In this document: piece by piece, positions 16,548 to 24,477 of the stretch
Layout: each line of letters opens with the position of its first letter
Position numbering within the stretch: the stretch's first letter is position 1
Source of the DNA: Shewanella loihica PV-4
GTDB lineage: Bacteria > Pseudomonadota > Gammaproteobacteria > Enterobacterales > Shewanellaceae
Assembly (NCBI RefSeq): GCF_000016065.1
Contig: NC_009092.1
Span: forward strand, 1,240,001-1,304,000
Reading direction: 5' to 3'
Length of the DNA: 64,000 bases
Position numbers and translations under genes: made by a program
The notes under the pieces: model-generated
The model's database searches: none
Seen by the model: the letters and a program-made list of their open reading frames with translations, nothing else
What the model was told of the DNA's origin: nothing

Positions 16548-18914
16548 TTAACGTGTCCAGATCCAGTTTTCGATGTTTTCTGGGTCGACACCGTTTGCCT
16601 TGATGTAGTTACGGTGGTCAACCAGACGTTGTAGCATGTCAGTGGTGATGGCAACGTGTTGTGTCTCGTCGATCACACCTTGTTGGAATAGCTTGTAAGC
16701 CATATCGATAACCAGGTGGTAGCGAGAAGTACCGTTGCGCACACCCATGTCGAATGGCGTAGTGGTTGAACCTTCCTCTTCATAGCCCTTGATGCGGAAT
16801 CTGTGGCTACCTTTGTAATCGAATACCAGTTTCTTGATGGTGTTTGGATAACCGTGGTAGTTGAAGACCACACCCTTATCGGCGGTGAAGATCTCATCCA
16901 TCATCCAAGGCTTGCTTTGGAACTTACGGCTACCCAGACCGCTGCTGGTTAGCTCGGTTACGCTGACGAAGCGGACGCGGACTCTTGGTAGTAGTTCACG
17001 CAGGATGACCAGGGAGGCCATACATTCCTGGGTCACATAGTCACCACAGCCTGCCAGTACTACGTCTGGGTTTTCATCTGAGGCGAAGTCCCACACCATG
17101 ACACCATCTTTAGCCTGTTGACGGGCTTCGTCCAAAGTTAGCCATTGTGGCAACTCTTTCTTACCGGCGGCGATGATGTTGAGTTTATCGCGATCGGCGA
17201 AGGCACGCTCTGTGTAAACCAGTGTCGAGTTAGCATCTGCTGGCAGATAAGCCGAGATGATCTCTGGGTGTTTCTCAAGCATAGCCCCTAGGAAAGAAGG
17301 GTTCTGGTGAGAATAACCGTTGTGGTCTTGGCGCTCCAGCAGTGAAGAGAGCACGACGTTACAAGCGGGCACTGGCTTACGGAAGTGTACGCCTTGGCTC
17401 GCATAGACATACTTACAGTATTGGTCTGCCATAGAGGAGACCACCTGTGAGAATGACTCATAAGTTGGGAACATGCCGTGACGACCCGTTACTGTGTAGC
17501 CGTGTAGCATGCCGAACAGCAGGTTCTCAGATAGCAGCTCAAGTACGCGACCGTCGCGAGACATATCTTCGTCCCAGCTTTCGATAGGCCATTGCCATGC
17601 ACGATCTGTCTCTTCAAACACAGCTTGCAGCTGGTTAGAGTAGGTTTCGTCAGGGCTGAAGATACGCAGGTTGCGTTGGTCTCTGTTGAGCTTGAATGCA
17701 TCACGCATCCATTGACCCATCTTCAGCATAGAGTAACCACGTTGGCCTCTAGGCGTTTCTGCACCGTAGGCCAGGTCTTCCAGCTTAGGATTGTTCAGTG
17801 AACGAACCACTTCGCCGCCATAGCTCAGGTGTTGACGACCACAGCAAAGCTCTTTTGGTGGGAGCAATGATTGAATGTCTTTGTCGAACACGATCTGGTT
17901 TTGCTCGTTGATGCTATAAAGTTCGTTGAACTTGTAGCTGGCAAGCCATTGATCTAAGGCTTCAAGGTGTTGTTTGTCTTTCGCACACTTGTTAACGATA
18001 ACTTGGTGCGATTCACAGTTGCCTTCTAGTTTCTTACCATTGTCTTCGGCAACGCCTGTCCAACCTTTTGCGGTGCGCATCAGAATCACTGGCCAGCGAG
18101 GCTTAACGACATCTTCGCCGCTACGTGCCTTGGTCTGAATGGCTTCGATCATGGCATAGGATTCATCCATCGCTTTGGTCATCTGCACGTAGACATCTTC
18201 TTCAAGGTCGCTGTCGACAATGATTGGGTGGTAGCCAAGGCCTTTAAATTCAAGCTCAAGTTCTTCGTGGCTCATGCGTCCCATACGGGTTGGGCCAGAG
18301 ATCTTGTAGCCGTTGATGTGAACGATTGGCAGTACGGCACCGTTGTTGGCTGGAGATACCAGACGGTTAGCATACCAAGAGGCTGCCAGTGGGCCGGTTT
18401 CTGATTCGCCGTCACCAATAAGTACGGTAGCGATGAGGTTAGGGTTATCCAGTACTGCACCCCAAGCAACTGAGAGCGAGTAACCTAGCTCACCACCTTC
18501 GAGGATCTGACCCGGTGCTTCTGGGTTAGCGTGAGAAGGGTAGCCATAGGCGGCTGAAAATTTCTTACAGATATCTTCGATACCTGTCTCGTTGTACGGA
18601 ATCGTCTCTGGATAGAAATGACTCAAAGATCCTTCCATAAACAGGTTAGCTTGTACGGCTGGGAAGCCATGGCCTGGGCCGACAAGGTAGAGGAAAGGAC
18701 GGTTGGTTTTCTTGATGAGACGGTTGACGTTAGCGTAGACGAAGTTGATACCTGGACAAGTACCCCAGTGCCCTAGCAGTCTGGGTTTGATGTCGCTATG
18801 CTCTAGCGGACGCTTGTGCAGTACGTTCTGCTTAAGGTAGATTTGCGAGGTGGCCAGGAAGTTGGTCGCTCTTACAAATTTCTTTAGTGCGGTGATCTCT
18901 TGCTGTTGTGACAT
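16548..18914 (-). CDS. xfp: Phosphoketolase (xylulose-5-P / fructose-6-P)
   Basis: Thiamine-diphosphate enzyme that cleaves xylulose-5-P (and often fructose-6-P) with phosphate to acetyl-P plus glyceraldehyde-3-P or erythrose-4-P. The 788-aa protein has the XFP N-terminal domain with GHWGTCPGINFVYANVNRL, GPGHGFPAVQANLFMEGSL and the ThDP/Mg segment IGDGESETGPLAASWYAN. The middle and C-terminal domains follow, with PDETYSNQLQAVFE and GYSHQNPSFLG. I take the ATG at 18912-18914 (GGGG lies 7 bases upstream) over one four codons earlier that has no ribosome site. A perfect HexR palindrome at 18974-18988 sits about 60 bases upstream, arguing for sugar-phosphate control. Divergent from the alanine symporter. 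Confidence 0.95.
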   Translation of the reverse strand: MSQQQEITALKKFVRATNFLATSQIYLKQNVLHKRPLEHSDIKPRLLGHWGTCPGINFVYANVNRLIKKTNRPFLYLVGPGHGFPAVQANLFMEGSLSHFYPETIPYNETGIEDICKKFSAAYGYPSHANPEAPGQILEGGELGYSLSVAWGAVLDNPNLIATVLIGDGESETGPLAASWYANRLVSPANNGAVLPIVHINGYKISGPTRMGRMSHEELELEFKGLGYHPIIVDSDLEEDVYVQMTKAMDESYAMIEAIQTKARSGEDVVKPRWPVILMRTAKGWTGVAEDNGKKLEGNCESHQVIVNKCAKDKQHLEALDQWLASYKFNELYSINEQNQIVFDKDIQSLLPPKELCCGRQHLSYGGEVVRSLNNPKLEDLAYGAETPRGQRGYSMLKMGQWMRDAFKLNRDQRNLRIFSPDETYSNQLQAVFEETDRAWQWPIESWDEDMSRDGRVLELLSENLLFGMLHGYTVTGRHGMFPTYESFSQVVSSMADQYCKYVYASQGVHFRKPVPACNVVLSSLLERQDHNGYSHQNPSFLGAMLEKHPEIISAYLPADANSTLVYTERAFADRDKLNIIAAGKKELPQWLTLDEARQQAKDGVMVWDFASDENPDVVLAGCGDYVTQECMASLVILRELLPRVRVRFVSVTELTSSGLGSRKFQSKPWMMDEIFTADKGVVFNYHGYPNTIKKLVFDYKGSHRFRIKGYEEEGSTTTPFDMGVRNGTSRYHLVIDMAYKLFQQGVIDETQHVAITTDMLQRLVDHRNYIKANGVDPENIENWIWTR

Positions 18915-18971
18915 AAATAACCCCATTTATAGTAAGCAATAAGTTAATCAAAGCTCATGTGAGGCACTATA

Positions 18972-18990
18972 TTTGTAATTTTATTACAAA
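18972..18990. promoter_or_regulatory. Perfect HexR-type operator
   Basis: TTTGTAATTTTATTACAAA is an exact inverted repeat with an 8-bp arm and 3-base centre. Its core TGTAATTTTATTACA (18974-18988) fits the Shewanella HexR consensus TGTAATwwwATTACA without a mismatch. The site is 58 bases before the xfp start codon. Confidence 0.8.
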
Positions 18991-19133
18991 AATGTGTTCA
19001 ATATCTTATTTTTGCAAAGTCATTAAATTTGCCGAATGTTAAATTTTTGGTGGTAAACACCATGTTAGTTACGTTAATACAGTAGCTTATTTATGTCTGA
19101 TTGCGTGATGGCAATGTCATGTAAATGGGTAAC

Positions 19134-19149
19134 TGTGATCTGTATCACA
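19134..19149. promoter_or_regulatory. CRP-type site
   Basis: TGTGATCTGTATCACA carries both consensus halves (TGTGA-N6-TCACA) exactly. It lies 192 bases before the symporter start and 220 before xfp, so it could serve either gene. Confidence 0.75.
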
Positions 19150-19340
19150 TGGTGCTTTTTTGATGGTATGCTATTTTGGCGTGTCGAATTCGGCAGGCAT
19201 GTTGTTTTGGCATCATGAAAGGATAATTCGAAAAGATAATCCTGCCGGAAATATTCGATCAAATTGGGAAGGAAATTCAACAAAGGTGGCGGCTTGCTCG
19301 GCAAGGTCACCATAAACGTCCTAAGGGTTATAGAAGTTCT

Positions 19341-20819
19341 ATGTTTGAATCTGTATTAAATTTAGTCGATTCGACTATCAACGCGGTAAACGGCATGCTG
19401 TGGGGCAGTGTGTTGATTTACGTGCTGGTCGCTGCGGGCGTGTTGTTTACATTGAGATTGGGCTTTATCCAATTACGTATGTTTGGTCATGGTAGCAAGT
19501 TAGTGCTGCAGGGCCGTGAGAAAACCAATGGTATTTCGTCGTTCCAGGTATTTTGTACCTCTATGGCGGCCCGTGTGGGCACGGGTAACATGGCTGGTGT
19601 TGCGGTAGCAATTACAGTCGGTGGCGCCGGCGCCGTGTTCTGGATGTGGCTCATCGCCCTGCTTGGGATGGCAACCGCCTTTATCGAGTCGACCCTGGCG
19701 CAAGTATACAAGGTTAAAGACAGCGACGGTCAGTACCGTGGTGGCCCGGCCTATTATATGGAGCAAGGGCTAGGCAAGCGCTGGATGGGTTCTTTGTTCT
19801 CTGTCTTGTTGATCATCGCCTTCGGTTTCGCCTTCAATGCGGCCCAGGCCAATACCATGACTGATGCACTCAATAATGCCTTTGGGTTAGATAAGACTAT
19901 GGTGGGTCTGGTGATTGTCGCCGTTGCGGCCTATATCATCAGCGGCGGTCTGAAGAAAGTGGCCAAGGCCTCTGAGCTTATCGTGCCTGTGATGGCGGTG
20001 GCTTATCTGGCGATTGCCCTGATCGTTCTGGTAATGAACCTTGAGCAGGTGCCTGCGGCGCTGGCTTATATCGTCAAGAGTGCCTTCGGTTGGGAAGAAG
20101 CCGCCGGCGGCGCCATGGGCGCCATGATGGCGGGTATCGCAAGAGGATTGTTCTCTAACGAAGCGGGTATGGGCAGTGCGGCCAATATTGCGGCATCAGC
20201 ATCACCAAATCCTAATCACCCCGCCTCTCAGGGCTTCGTGCAGATGATTGGCGTGTTTGTCGATACCATAGTGATCTGTAGCGCTACCGCAGCCATCATC
20301 TTGTTATCGGGCGTACTGGATGCACCGGGTGAACAGAAGGGTATAGGTCTGTTGCAGTTAGCGCTCACCAACGAGGTGGGTGGATGGGCTGCCTATTTTG
20401 TCGCCTTCGCTATCATTCTCTTCTGCTTCTCTTCTATCATCGCTAACTACAGCTATGCAGAGAGCAATATCATGTTCCTGAGTCGGAGCAAGAAGGTGCT
20501 CTATATCTTCCGCGCCTTGGTTTTGGCCATGGTGATGGCGGGGTCAGTGGCGTCTCTGCAGTTGGTGTGGAACTTTGCCGATGTCTCGATGGGCTTGATG
20601 GCGCTGGTGAATATTGCCGCCATCGTCATGCTCTCTAAGGTGGCCTTTGCGGTGATCAAAGATTACGAAGTGCAGTTAAAGGCTGGTAAGGTGCCGACAT
20701 TCGATGCGGCGCATTTCCCTGAGCTTAACGGTCTGGATGAGAAGATCTGGAAGGGTAAGCCCAGCGCCGATGCCTTGGCGAAAGAAGAAGGCAAGTCGAT
20801 TGCCGTCCCCGAGGTGTAA
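19341..20819 (+). CDS. Sodium:alanine symporter (AGCS family)
   Basis: Inner-membrane secondary transporter of 492 aa that should import alanine or glycine with sodium. About ten or eleven hydrophobic segments are visible. Family motifs include GTGNMAGVAVAITVGGAGAVFWMW, GGPAYYMEQGLGKRW and the unwound-helix region GIARGLFSNEAGMGSAANIAA. It stands alone and ends in a terminator. A perfect CRP site upstream suggests catabolite control. The substrate is inferred from the family only. Confidence 0.92.
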   Translation: MFESVLNLVDSTINAVNGMLWGSVLIYVLVAAGVLFTLRLGFIQLRMFGHGSKLVLQGREKTNGISSFQVFCTSMAARVGTGNMAGVAVAITVGGAGAVFWMWLIALLGMATAFIESTLAQVYKVKDSDGQYRGGPAYYMEQGLGKRWMGSLFSVLLIIAFGFAFNAAQANTMTDALNNAFGLDKTMVGLVIVAVAAYIISGGLKKVAKASELIVPVMAVAYLAIALIVLVMNLEQVPAALAYIVKSAFGWEEAAGGAMGAMMAGIARGLFSNEAGMGSAANIAASASPNPNHPASQGFVQMIGVFVDTIVICSATAAIILLSGVLDAPGEQKGIGLLQLALTNEVGGWAAYFVAFAIILFCFSSIIANYSYAESNIMFLSRSKKVLYIFRALVLAMVMAGSVASLQLVWNFADVSMGLMALVNIAAIVMLSKVAFAVIKDYEVQLKAGKVPTFDAAHFPELNGLDEKIWKGKPSADALAKEEGKSIAVPEV

Positions 20820-20859
20820 CCCAAGCGGGTTAATCGCGCCTCTCTATTAGTTCCATCTA

Positions 20860-20889
20860 AAAAACCACGCTCCAAGGGCGTGGTTTTTT
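20860..20889 (+). terminator. Terminator of the alanine symporter gene
   Basis: AAAACCACGC and GCGTGGTTTTTT form the stem with a short loop and T-tract, 41 bases after the stop. Confidence 0.88.
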
Positions 20890-20946
20890 ACTGTCTGCGT
20901 CAGTATGATAGTCACCTCGCTTAATGTTAGAAACAAAGGATAATTT

Positions 20947-21723
20947 ATGCTGATCTTAGTCTCTCCGGCTAAAACCCTGGATTATGAAACGCCAGCAAGT
21001 ACCCAAACCTTTACTATGCCTGCACTGCTCGAACACAGTGAAGCCTTGATAAAGGTGTGTCGAGAGCTAACACCAGCCGATATCGCCTCCTTGATGAAGG
21101 TTAGCGACAAGATTGCCGGACTCAATGCCGCACGTTTCGCCGAGTGGCATCGCGATTTCAATCTGGACAATGCCAAGCAGGCGCTGTTCGCCTTTCGTGG
21201 CGATGTCTATACCGGGCTGGATGCCGATACCCTGTCTGAGGGGAGCCTAGCGCGTGCTCAGCAGCACCTACGTATCCTGTCAGGCCTCTATGGCTTGCTG
21301 CGCCCACTGGACCTGATGCAGGCTTATCGTTTGGAGATGGGCACTAAGCTGGCTAATGACCGCGGGGCGAACCTATACCAGTTTTGGGGTGATATCGTCA
21401 CCCAAGAGGTCAACAAGGCGTTGGCGGAACAGGGCGATGATATCCTGGTGAATCTGGCATCGAACGAGTACTTTAAGTCGGTGAAGCCAAAACAGATTCA
21501 GGGACAGGTGATCACGCCTATCTTTAAGGATAAGAAGAATGGTCAGTATAAGGTGATTAGTTTCTTCGCCAAGAAGGCCCGCGGCATGATGGTGCGCTAC
21601 ATGCTTGATAACAAGGTGAGTCGCTATGAAGAGCTGCTTAAGTTCGACACCGCGGGTTATTACTACAGTGAGGCAGACTCCAGTGTTAACGAGCCTGTGT
21701 TCCTAAGAGAAGAGCAAGCCTAA
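20947..21723 (+). CDS. yaaA: Peroxide stress protein YaaA (DUF328)
   Basis: Cytoplasmic 258-aa protein of the YaaA/UPF0246 family, which in E. coli limits free iron and oxidative DNA damage during hydrogen peroxide stress. Hallmark segments are [11 protein letters not shown] at the N-terminus, [51 protein letters not shown] and [26 protein letters not shown] precedes the ATG. Monocistronic with its own terminator. Confidence 0.95.
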   Translation: MLILVSPAKTLDYETPASTQTFTMPALLEHSEALIKVCRELTPADIASLMKVSDKIAGLNAARFAEWHRDFNLDNAKQALFAFRGDVYTGLDADTLSEGSLARAQQHLRILSGLYGLLRPLDLMQAYRLEMGTKLANDRGANLYQFWGDIVTQEVNKALAEQGDDILVNLASNEYFKSVKPKQIQGQVITPIFKDKKNGQYKVISFFAKKARGMMVRYMLDNKVSRYEELLKFDTAGYYYSEADSSVNEPVFLREEQA

Positions 21724-21767
21724 GCTCAAGAACTAATTTGCAGAGTGAAAGACTCTGTCAACGCGAT

Positions 21768-21797
21768 AAAAAAAGCAGCCATAGGCTGCTTTTTTTA
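21768..21797 (+). terminator. Terminator of yaaA
   Basis: AAAAAAGCAGCC-ATA-GGCTGCTTTTTT is a perfect 12-bp stem with a three-base loop. Confidence 0.9.
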
Positions 21798-21817
21798 GTC
21801 TTAAGCCAACTTAACTT

Positions 21818-21868
21818 TCGTTGGCAATGAGCTCTCGTTGGCCATGAACTCTCGTTGGCTATCATCTG
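21818..21868. repeat. 17-bp tandem repeat, about 2.7 copies
   Basis: TCGTTGGCAATGAGCTC (21818-21834) and TCGTTGGCCATGAACTC (21835-21851) are followed by TCGTTGGCTAT. It lies between the yaaA terminator and the 3' end of the M28 peptidase gene and looks like a local slippage product. Confidence 0.75.
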
Positions 21869-21903
21869 AGGCCGATTATCAAAGACTCTAGGTCTTTCTC
21901 TGG

Positions 21904-23310
21904 CTATTTGGCCTTAGGGGTTAGCGGTCTTAACTCAATATCAGATTGCGCCATGAGGTAAGCAAACTGGGCGTAGGCCGCCGCATTTTGTGCCAGCGCC
22001 TCAGGATCGATCTTATCCAAGGTATCGTTTGGCGTGTGGTGATAGTCGAAATAGTCGCTGCCATCTTGTCTGAGTGACGCCACGGGTACGCCATAGCCTG
22101 GCAGCATGGAGACGTCAGGGCCACCAGAGGCCTTGTTATTGCCTGGCGCAACACCATTATCCTGCATCGAGCCGGTATGAGCCTGCACGGCGGCAAAGGC
22201 CTTATCGGCAACGTTAAAGTCGATCTGGTAGATACGCCCGGCGCCAAAGTCGGATTCGGCGGCTATATAGTGTTTGGCCAGCTCCGCTTGATGGTCTTTG
22301 GCGTAGCTCTTGCCGCCAATTAACCCCAGCTCTTCGGCGGCGTAGAGCACCACGCGAACCGTGCGGGCAGGTTTAACGGGTAGCTGAGAGATGTAGTGGC
22401 CTGCGGCGGTCACAATGGCCACGCCTGCTCCGTCATCGATGGCGCCAGTGCCTTCATCCCAAGAATCCAGGTGCGCGCCGATAAGCACTATCTCATCGGG
22501 TTTGCTGCTGCCGGTAACCTCGGCAATGACATTATAGGATGTGGCGTAGCCAAGGTTCTTAGGGCTCATCTCGAGATGCAGCACGACGTTGGGATCGCGC
22601 TTAAGCATCAGGGTGACCAAGTCTGCATCGGGATTGGACATGGCCGCAGCCGGGATCTTATCTACCCCTTCTTGATAGCGCATCATGCCGGTATGGGCCA
22701 TTCTGTCATGGTCTGTGCCGATGGAGCGGATCACTATGGCTAGCGCGCCTTTCTCTGCAGCGGCGATGGCGCCCCGTGAGCGTCCGCCAACTGTCATGCC
22801 ATAGCCTTTACCCGTCTTAAATCTAGGGGTGATGTGGTCGATAAAGACGATCTTGCCCGCAACCAGGCTTGGATCGGCTTGTTTTAGTTCGTCTAGGGTC
22901 TCGAAGCGGACGATTGGCGCACTGATCCCTTCTTCCGGCGTGCCGACGCTGCCACCTAGGGCGGTGATCACCAAAGGTTGGGCGTAAGGGGAGACTATAT
23001 TGGCCTTGGCCTCGCCTCGTTGCCATACGGGCACCTGCACGGCTTCTTTATAGACCTTATCAAAACCGAGGGAGCCCAGCTTCTTCTCGGCCCACTCTAC
23101 GGCGACCAAGTCTTTGTCGCTGCCGGCGAGTCTAGGGCCTACTTCGACCGTGAGTGATTCGACAATATCATAGGCCAGGCTCGAAGAGAGTGCTTGCTGC
23201 TGTAGCTTGGCACTAACACTTTGATTTGTGTCTGTTGCTGCCGCATTTTGACAGGCAAATAGGCCGCCGAAAAAGAGTGTGGATAGGAGGATGAGAGGGG
23301 AGCTTTTCAT
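21904..23310 (-). CDS. Secreted M28-family zinc metallopeptidase
   Basis: A 468-aa exported aminopeptidase/carboxypeptidase. The N-terminal signal (about 1-25, ending ACQNAAA) could be of lipoprotein type: FGGLFAC puts a Cys at about position 20, though the -3 residue is not ideal. A PA-type insert follows (about 115-230). The M28 catalytic domain shows its bimetal ligands in LIGAHLDSWDEGTGAIDDGAG, AAEELGLIGG, AESDFGAG and HHTPNDTLDKI. This layout resembles carboxypeptidase Q-like enzymes. It is divergent from the ArsR regulator gene. Substrate unknown. Confidence 0.9.
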   Translation of the reverse strand: MKSSPLILLSTLFFGGLFACQNAAATDTNQSVSAKLQQQALSSSLAYDIVESLTVEVGPRLAGSDKDLVAVEWAEKKLGSLGFDKVYKEAVQVPVWQRGEAKANIVSPYAQPLVITALGGSVGTPEEGISAPIVRFETLDELKQADPSLVAGKIVFIDHITPRFKTGKGYGMTVGGRSRGAIAAAEKGALAIVIRSIGTDHDRMAHTGMMRYQEGVDKIPAAAMSNPDADLVTLMLKRDPNVVLHLEMSPKNLGYATSYNVIAEVTGSSKPDEIVLIGAHLDSWDEGTGAIDDGAGVAIVTAAGHYISQLPVKPARTVRVVLYAAEELGLIGGKSYAKDHQAELAKHYIAAESDFGAGRIYQIDFNVADKAFAAVQAHTGSMQDNGVAPGNNKASGGPDVSMLPGYGVPVASLRQDGSDYFDYHHTPNDTLDKIDPEALAQNAAAYAQFAYLMAQSDIELRPLTPKAK

Positions 23311-23445
23311 GAGTTTCCTTTATTTTTATTACGTATGTCCCATTTTTGAAAACAATCTAGCAAAAAGTGTGCTTTATGTCCCGACTATATCTTTAAGTCA
23401 ACGCTATATTAGTGCCGGGGTTTGTTTTAGGAGAAATTGCTCGTA

Positions 23446-23742
23446 ATGAATATAGAATTGATGCAACAACGAGCGGATAATGCTGTTGTATTGCTAAAGG
23501 CTTTAGCAAATGAACGCCGGCTGTTCATCTTATGCTACTTGTTGAGCGAAGGTGAGATGTGCGTCGGTGAGATGAATAAAAAGCTGGGGCTTAGCCAATC
23601 TGCGCTGTCGCAACACTTAGCATGGCTTCGTAAAGACAATTTGGTCGAAACGCGAAAAGAAGCGCAAACGGTATTTTATTCGCTGAAAAGCAAGGAAGTA
23701 TCTGAAATTATTAAGTTACTTAACACTATCTATTGTCACTAA
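23446..23742 (+). CDS. ArsR/SmtB-family regulator, HlyU-like
   Basis: A 98-aa winged-helix repressor. The recognition helix is LSQSALSQHLAWLRKDNLV, and the stretch TRKEAQTVFYSL forms the wing. It lacks the metal-binding CxC of ArsR and the His-rich sites of SmtB. Cys30 (ILCYLL) and Cys97 (TIYCH) sit where the HlyU/BigR/SqrR group carries the cysteine pair that senses persulfide or oxidants. The overall match to vibrio HlyU is close by eye. Cys39 is extra. I chose ATG 23446 over TTG 23437, although AGGAGA lies nearer the TTG, since family members begin at this point. Confidence 0.85.
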   Translation: MNIELMQQRADNAVVLLKALANERRLFILCYLLSEGEMCVGEMNKKLGLSQSALSQHLAWLRKDNLVETRKEAQTVFYSLKSKEVSEIIKLLNTIYCH

Positions 23743-23766
23743 ATGGCTTGAGAATAGCGCAGATAG

Positions 23767-23800
23767 AAAGCTGATGGGCGACTGGCCGTCAGCTTTTTTG
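23767..23800 (+). terminator. Terminator of the arsR-like gene
   Basis: AAGCTGA and TCAGCTT with inner G/C pairs form a stem followed by TTTTTTGTTTTTTT. Confidence 0.75.
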
Positions 23801-23921
23801 TTTTTTTGCCCTGGGGATTTTGCCCGTTTAGAGTATTTACGAATTTTCGATTGACTCTACTGCCGCTTGAATGCTGTTTTTGCGAAGTGGCGAGATTGAT
23901 TGGTGCTCGAATGACGGGCAC

Positions 23922-23950
23922 AAAAAAACCGGCCTAAGCCGGTTTTTTTA
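23922..23950 (-). terminator. Terminator of rpsT
   Basis: AAAAAACCGGC-CTAA-GCCGGTTTTTT is a perfect stem 15 bases past the rpsT stop on the minus strand, with flanking A- and T-tracts. Confidence 0.9.
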
Positions 23951-23963
23951 TATCGCTAAAAGA

Positions 23964-24230
23964 TTAAGCAGCTAGTGCTTTGATCTTAGCGTTTAGACGA
24001 GCCTTATGACGGGCAGCTTTATTCTTGTGAATAAGACCTTTAGTCGCCATACGGTCAACAATTGGTTGTGCAGCATTGAATGCTTCAGTTGCCGCTTTGT
24101 GATCGCCAGTGTTGATCGCAGCGATTACTTTCTTAACGTAAGAACGTAGCATAGAACGACGGCTAGCGTTGTGCTGACGACGTTTTTCAGATTGAAGCGC
24201 GCGCTTCTTTGCAGACTTGCTATTAGCCAA
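23964..24230 (-). CDS. rpsT: 30S ribosomal protein S20
   Basis: Primary 16S-rRNA-binding protein of the small subunit. The 88-aa, very basic product begins [21 protein letters not shown] and carries the family segment [29 protein letters not shown]. It is divergent from murJ, the usual arrangement in gammaproteobacteria. Its start is preceded by AGGAGTTGC. Confidence 0.98.
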   Translation of the reverse strand: MANSKSAKKRALQSEKRRQHNASRRSMLRSYVKKVIAAINTGDHKAATEAFNAAQPIVDRMATKGLIHKNKAARHKARLNAKIKALAA

Positions 24231-24477
24231 GGTGCAACTCCTAAAAGGGTTAGATATTTTTAAAGGTCGAGGAATATGCCTTTTTTTCGTCAGTTTGTCA
24301 ATGACAATGATCGGATCTTTATCCTAAAGATAAATTAATCAGAGCAGACTTGGCGTTCTTCAACCTAACTCGTGTAATATGGTGCGCTATTCTAGCAGTA
24401 TTTGCTGCTTGGTGACAGGGGGTAGTCGACTTTTTAACTTGCTCGATACACCTGTAGTGCTCGTTTCAGGGGGAACT

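Larger units (their letters stand above)
18915..19340. other. Divergent regulatory region xfp / alanine symporter
   Basis: These 426 bases carry the promoters of two divergent genes. They contain a perfect HexR-type palindrome close to xfp and a perfect CRP-type palindrome in the middle. No ORF in either strand looks real. Confidence 0.7.

Noticed and set aside
24379..24477. Longer murJ start with 33 extra N-terminal residues
   Set aside because: The extra segment (VRYSSSICCLVTGG and on) is unlike MurJ N-termini and has no ribosome site. The TTG at 24478 fits family and spacing better.
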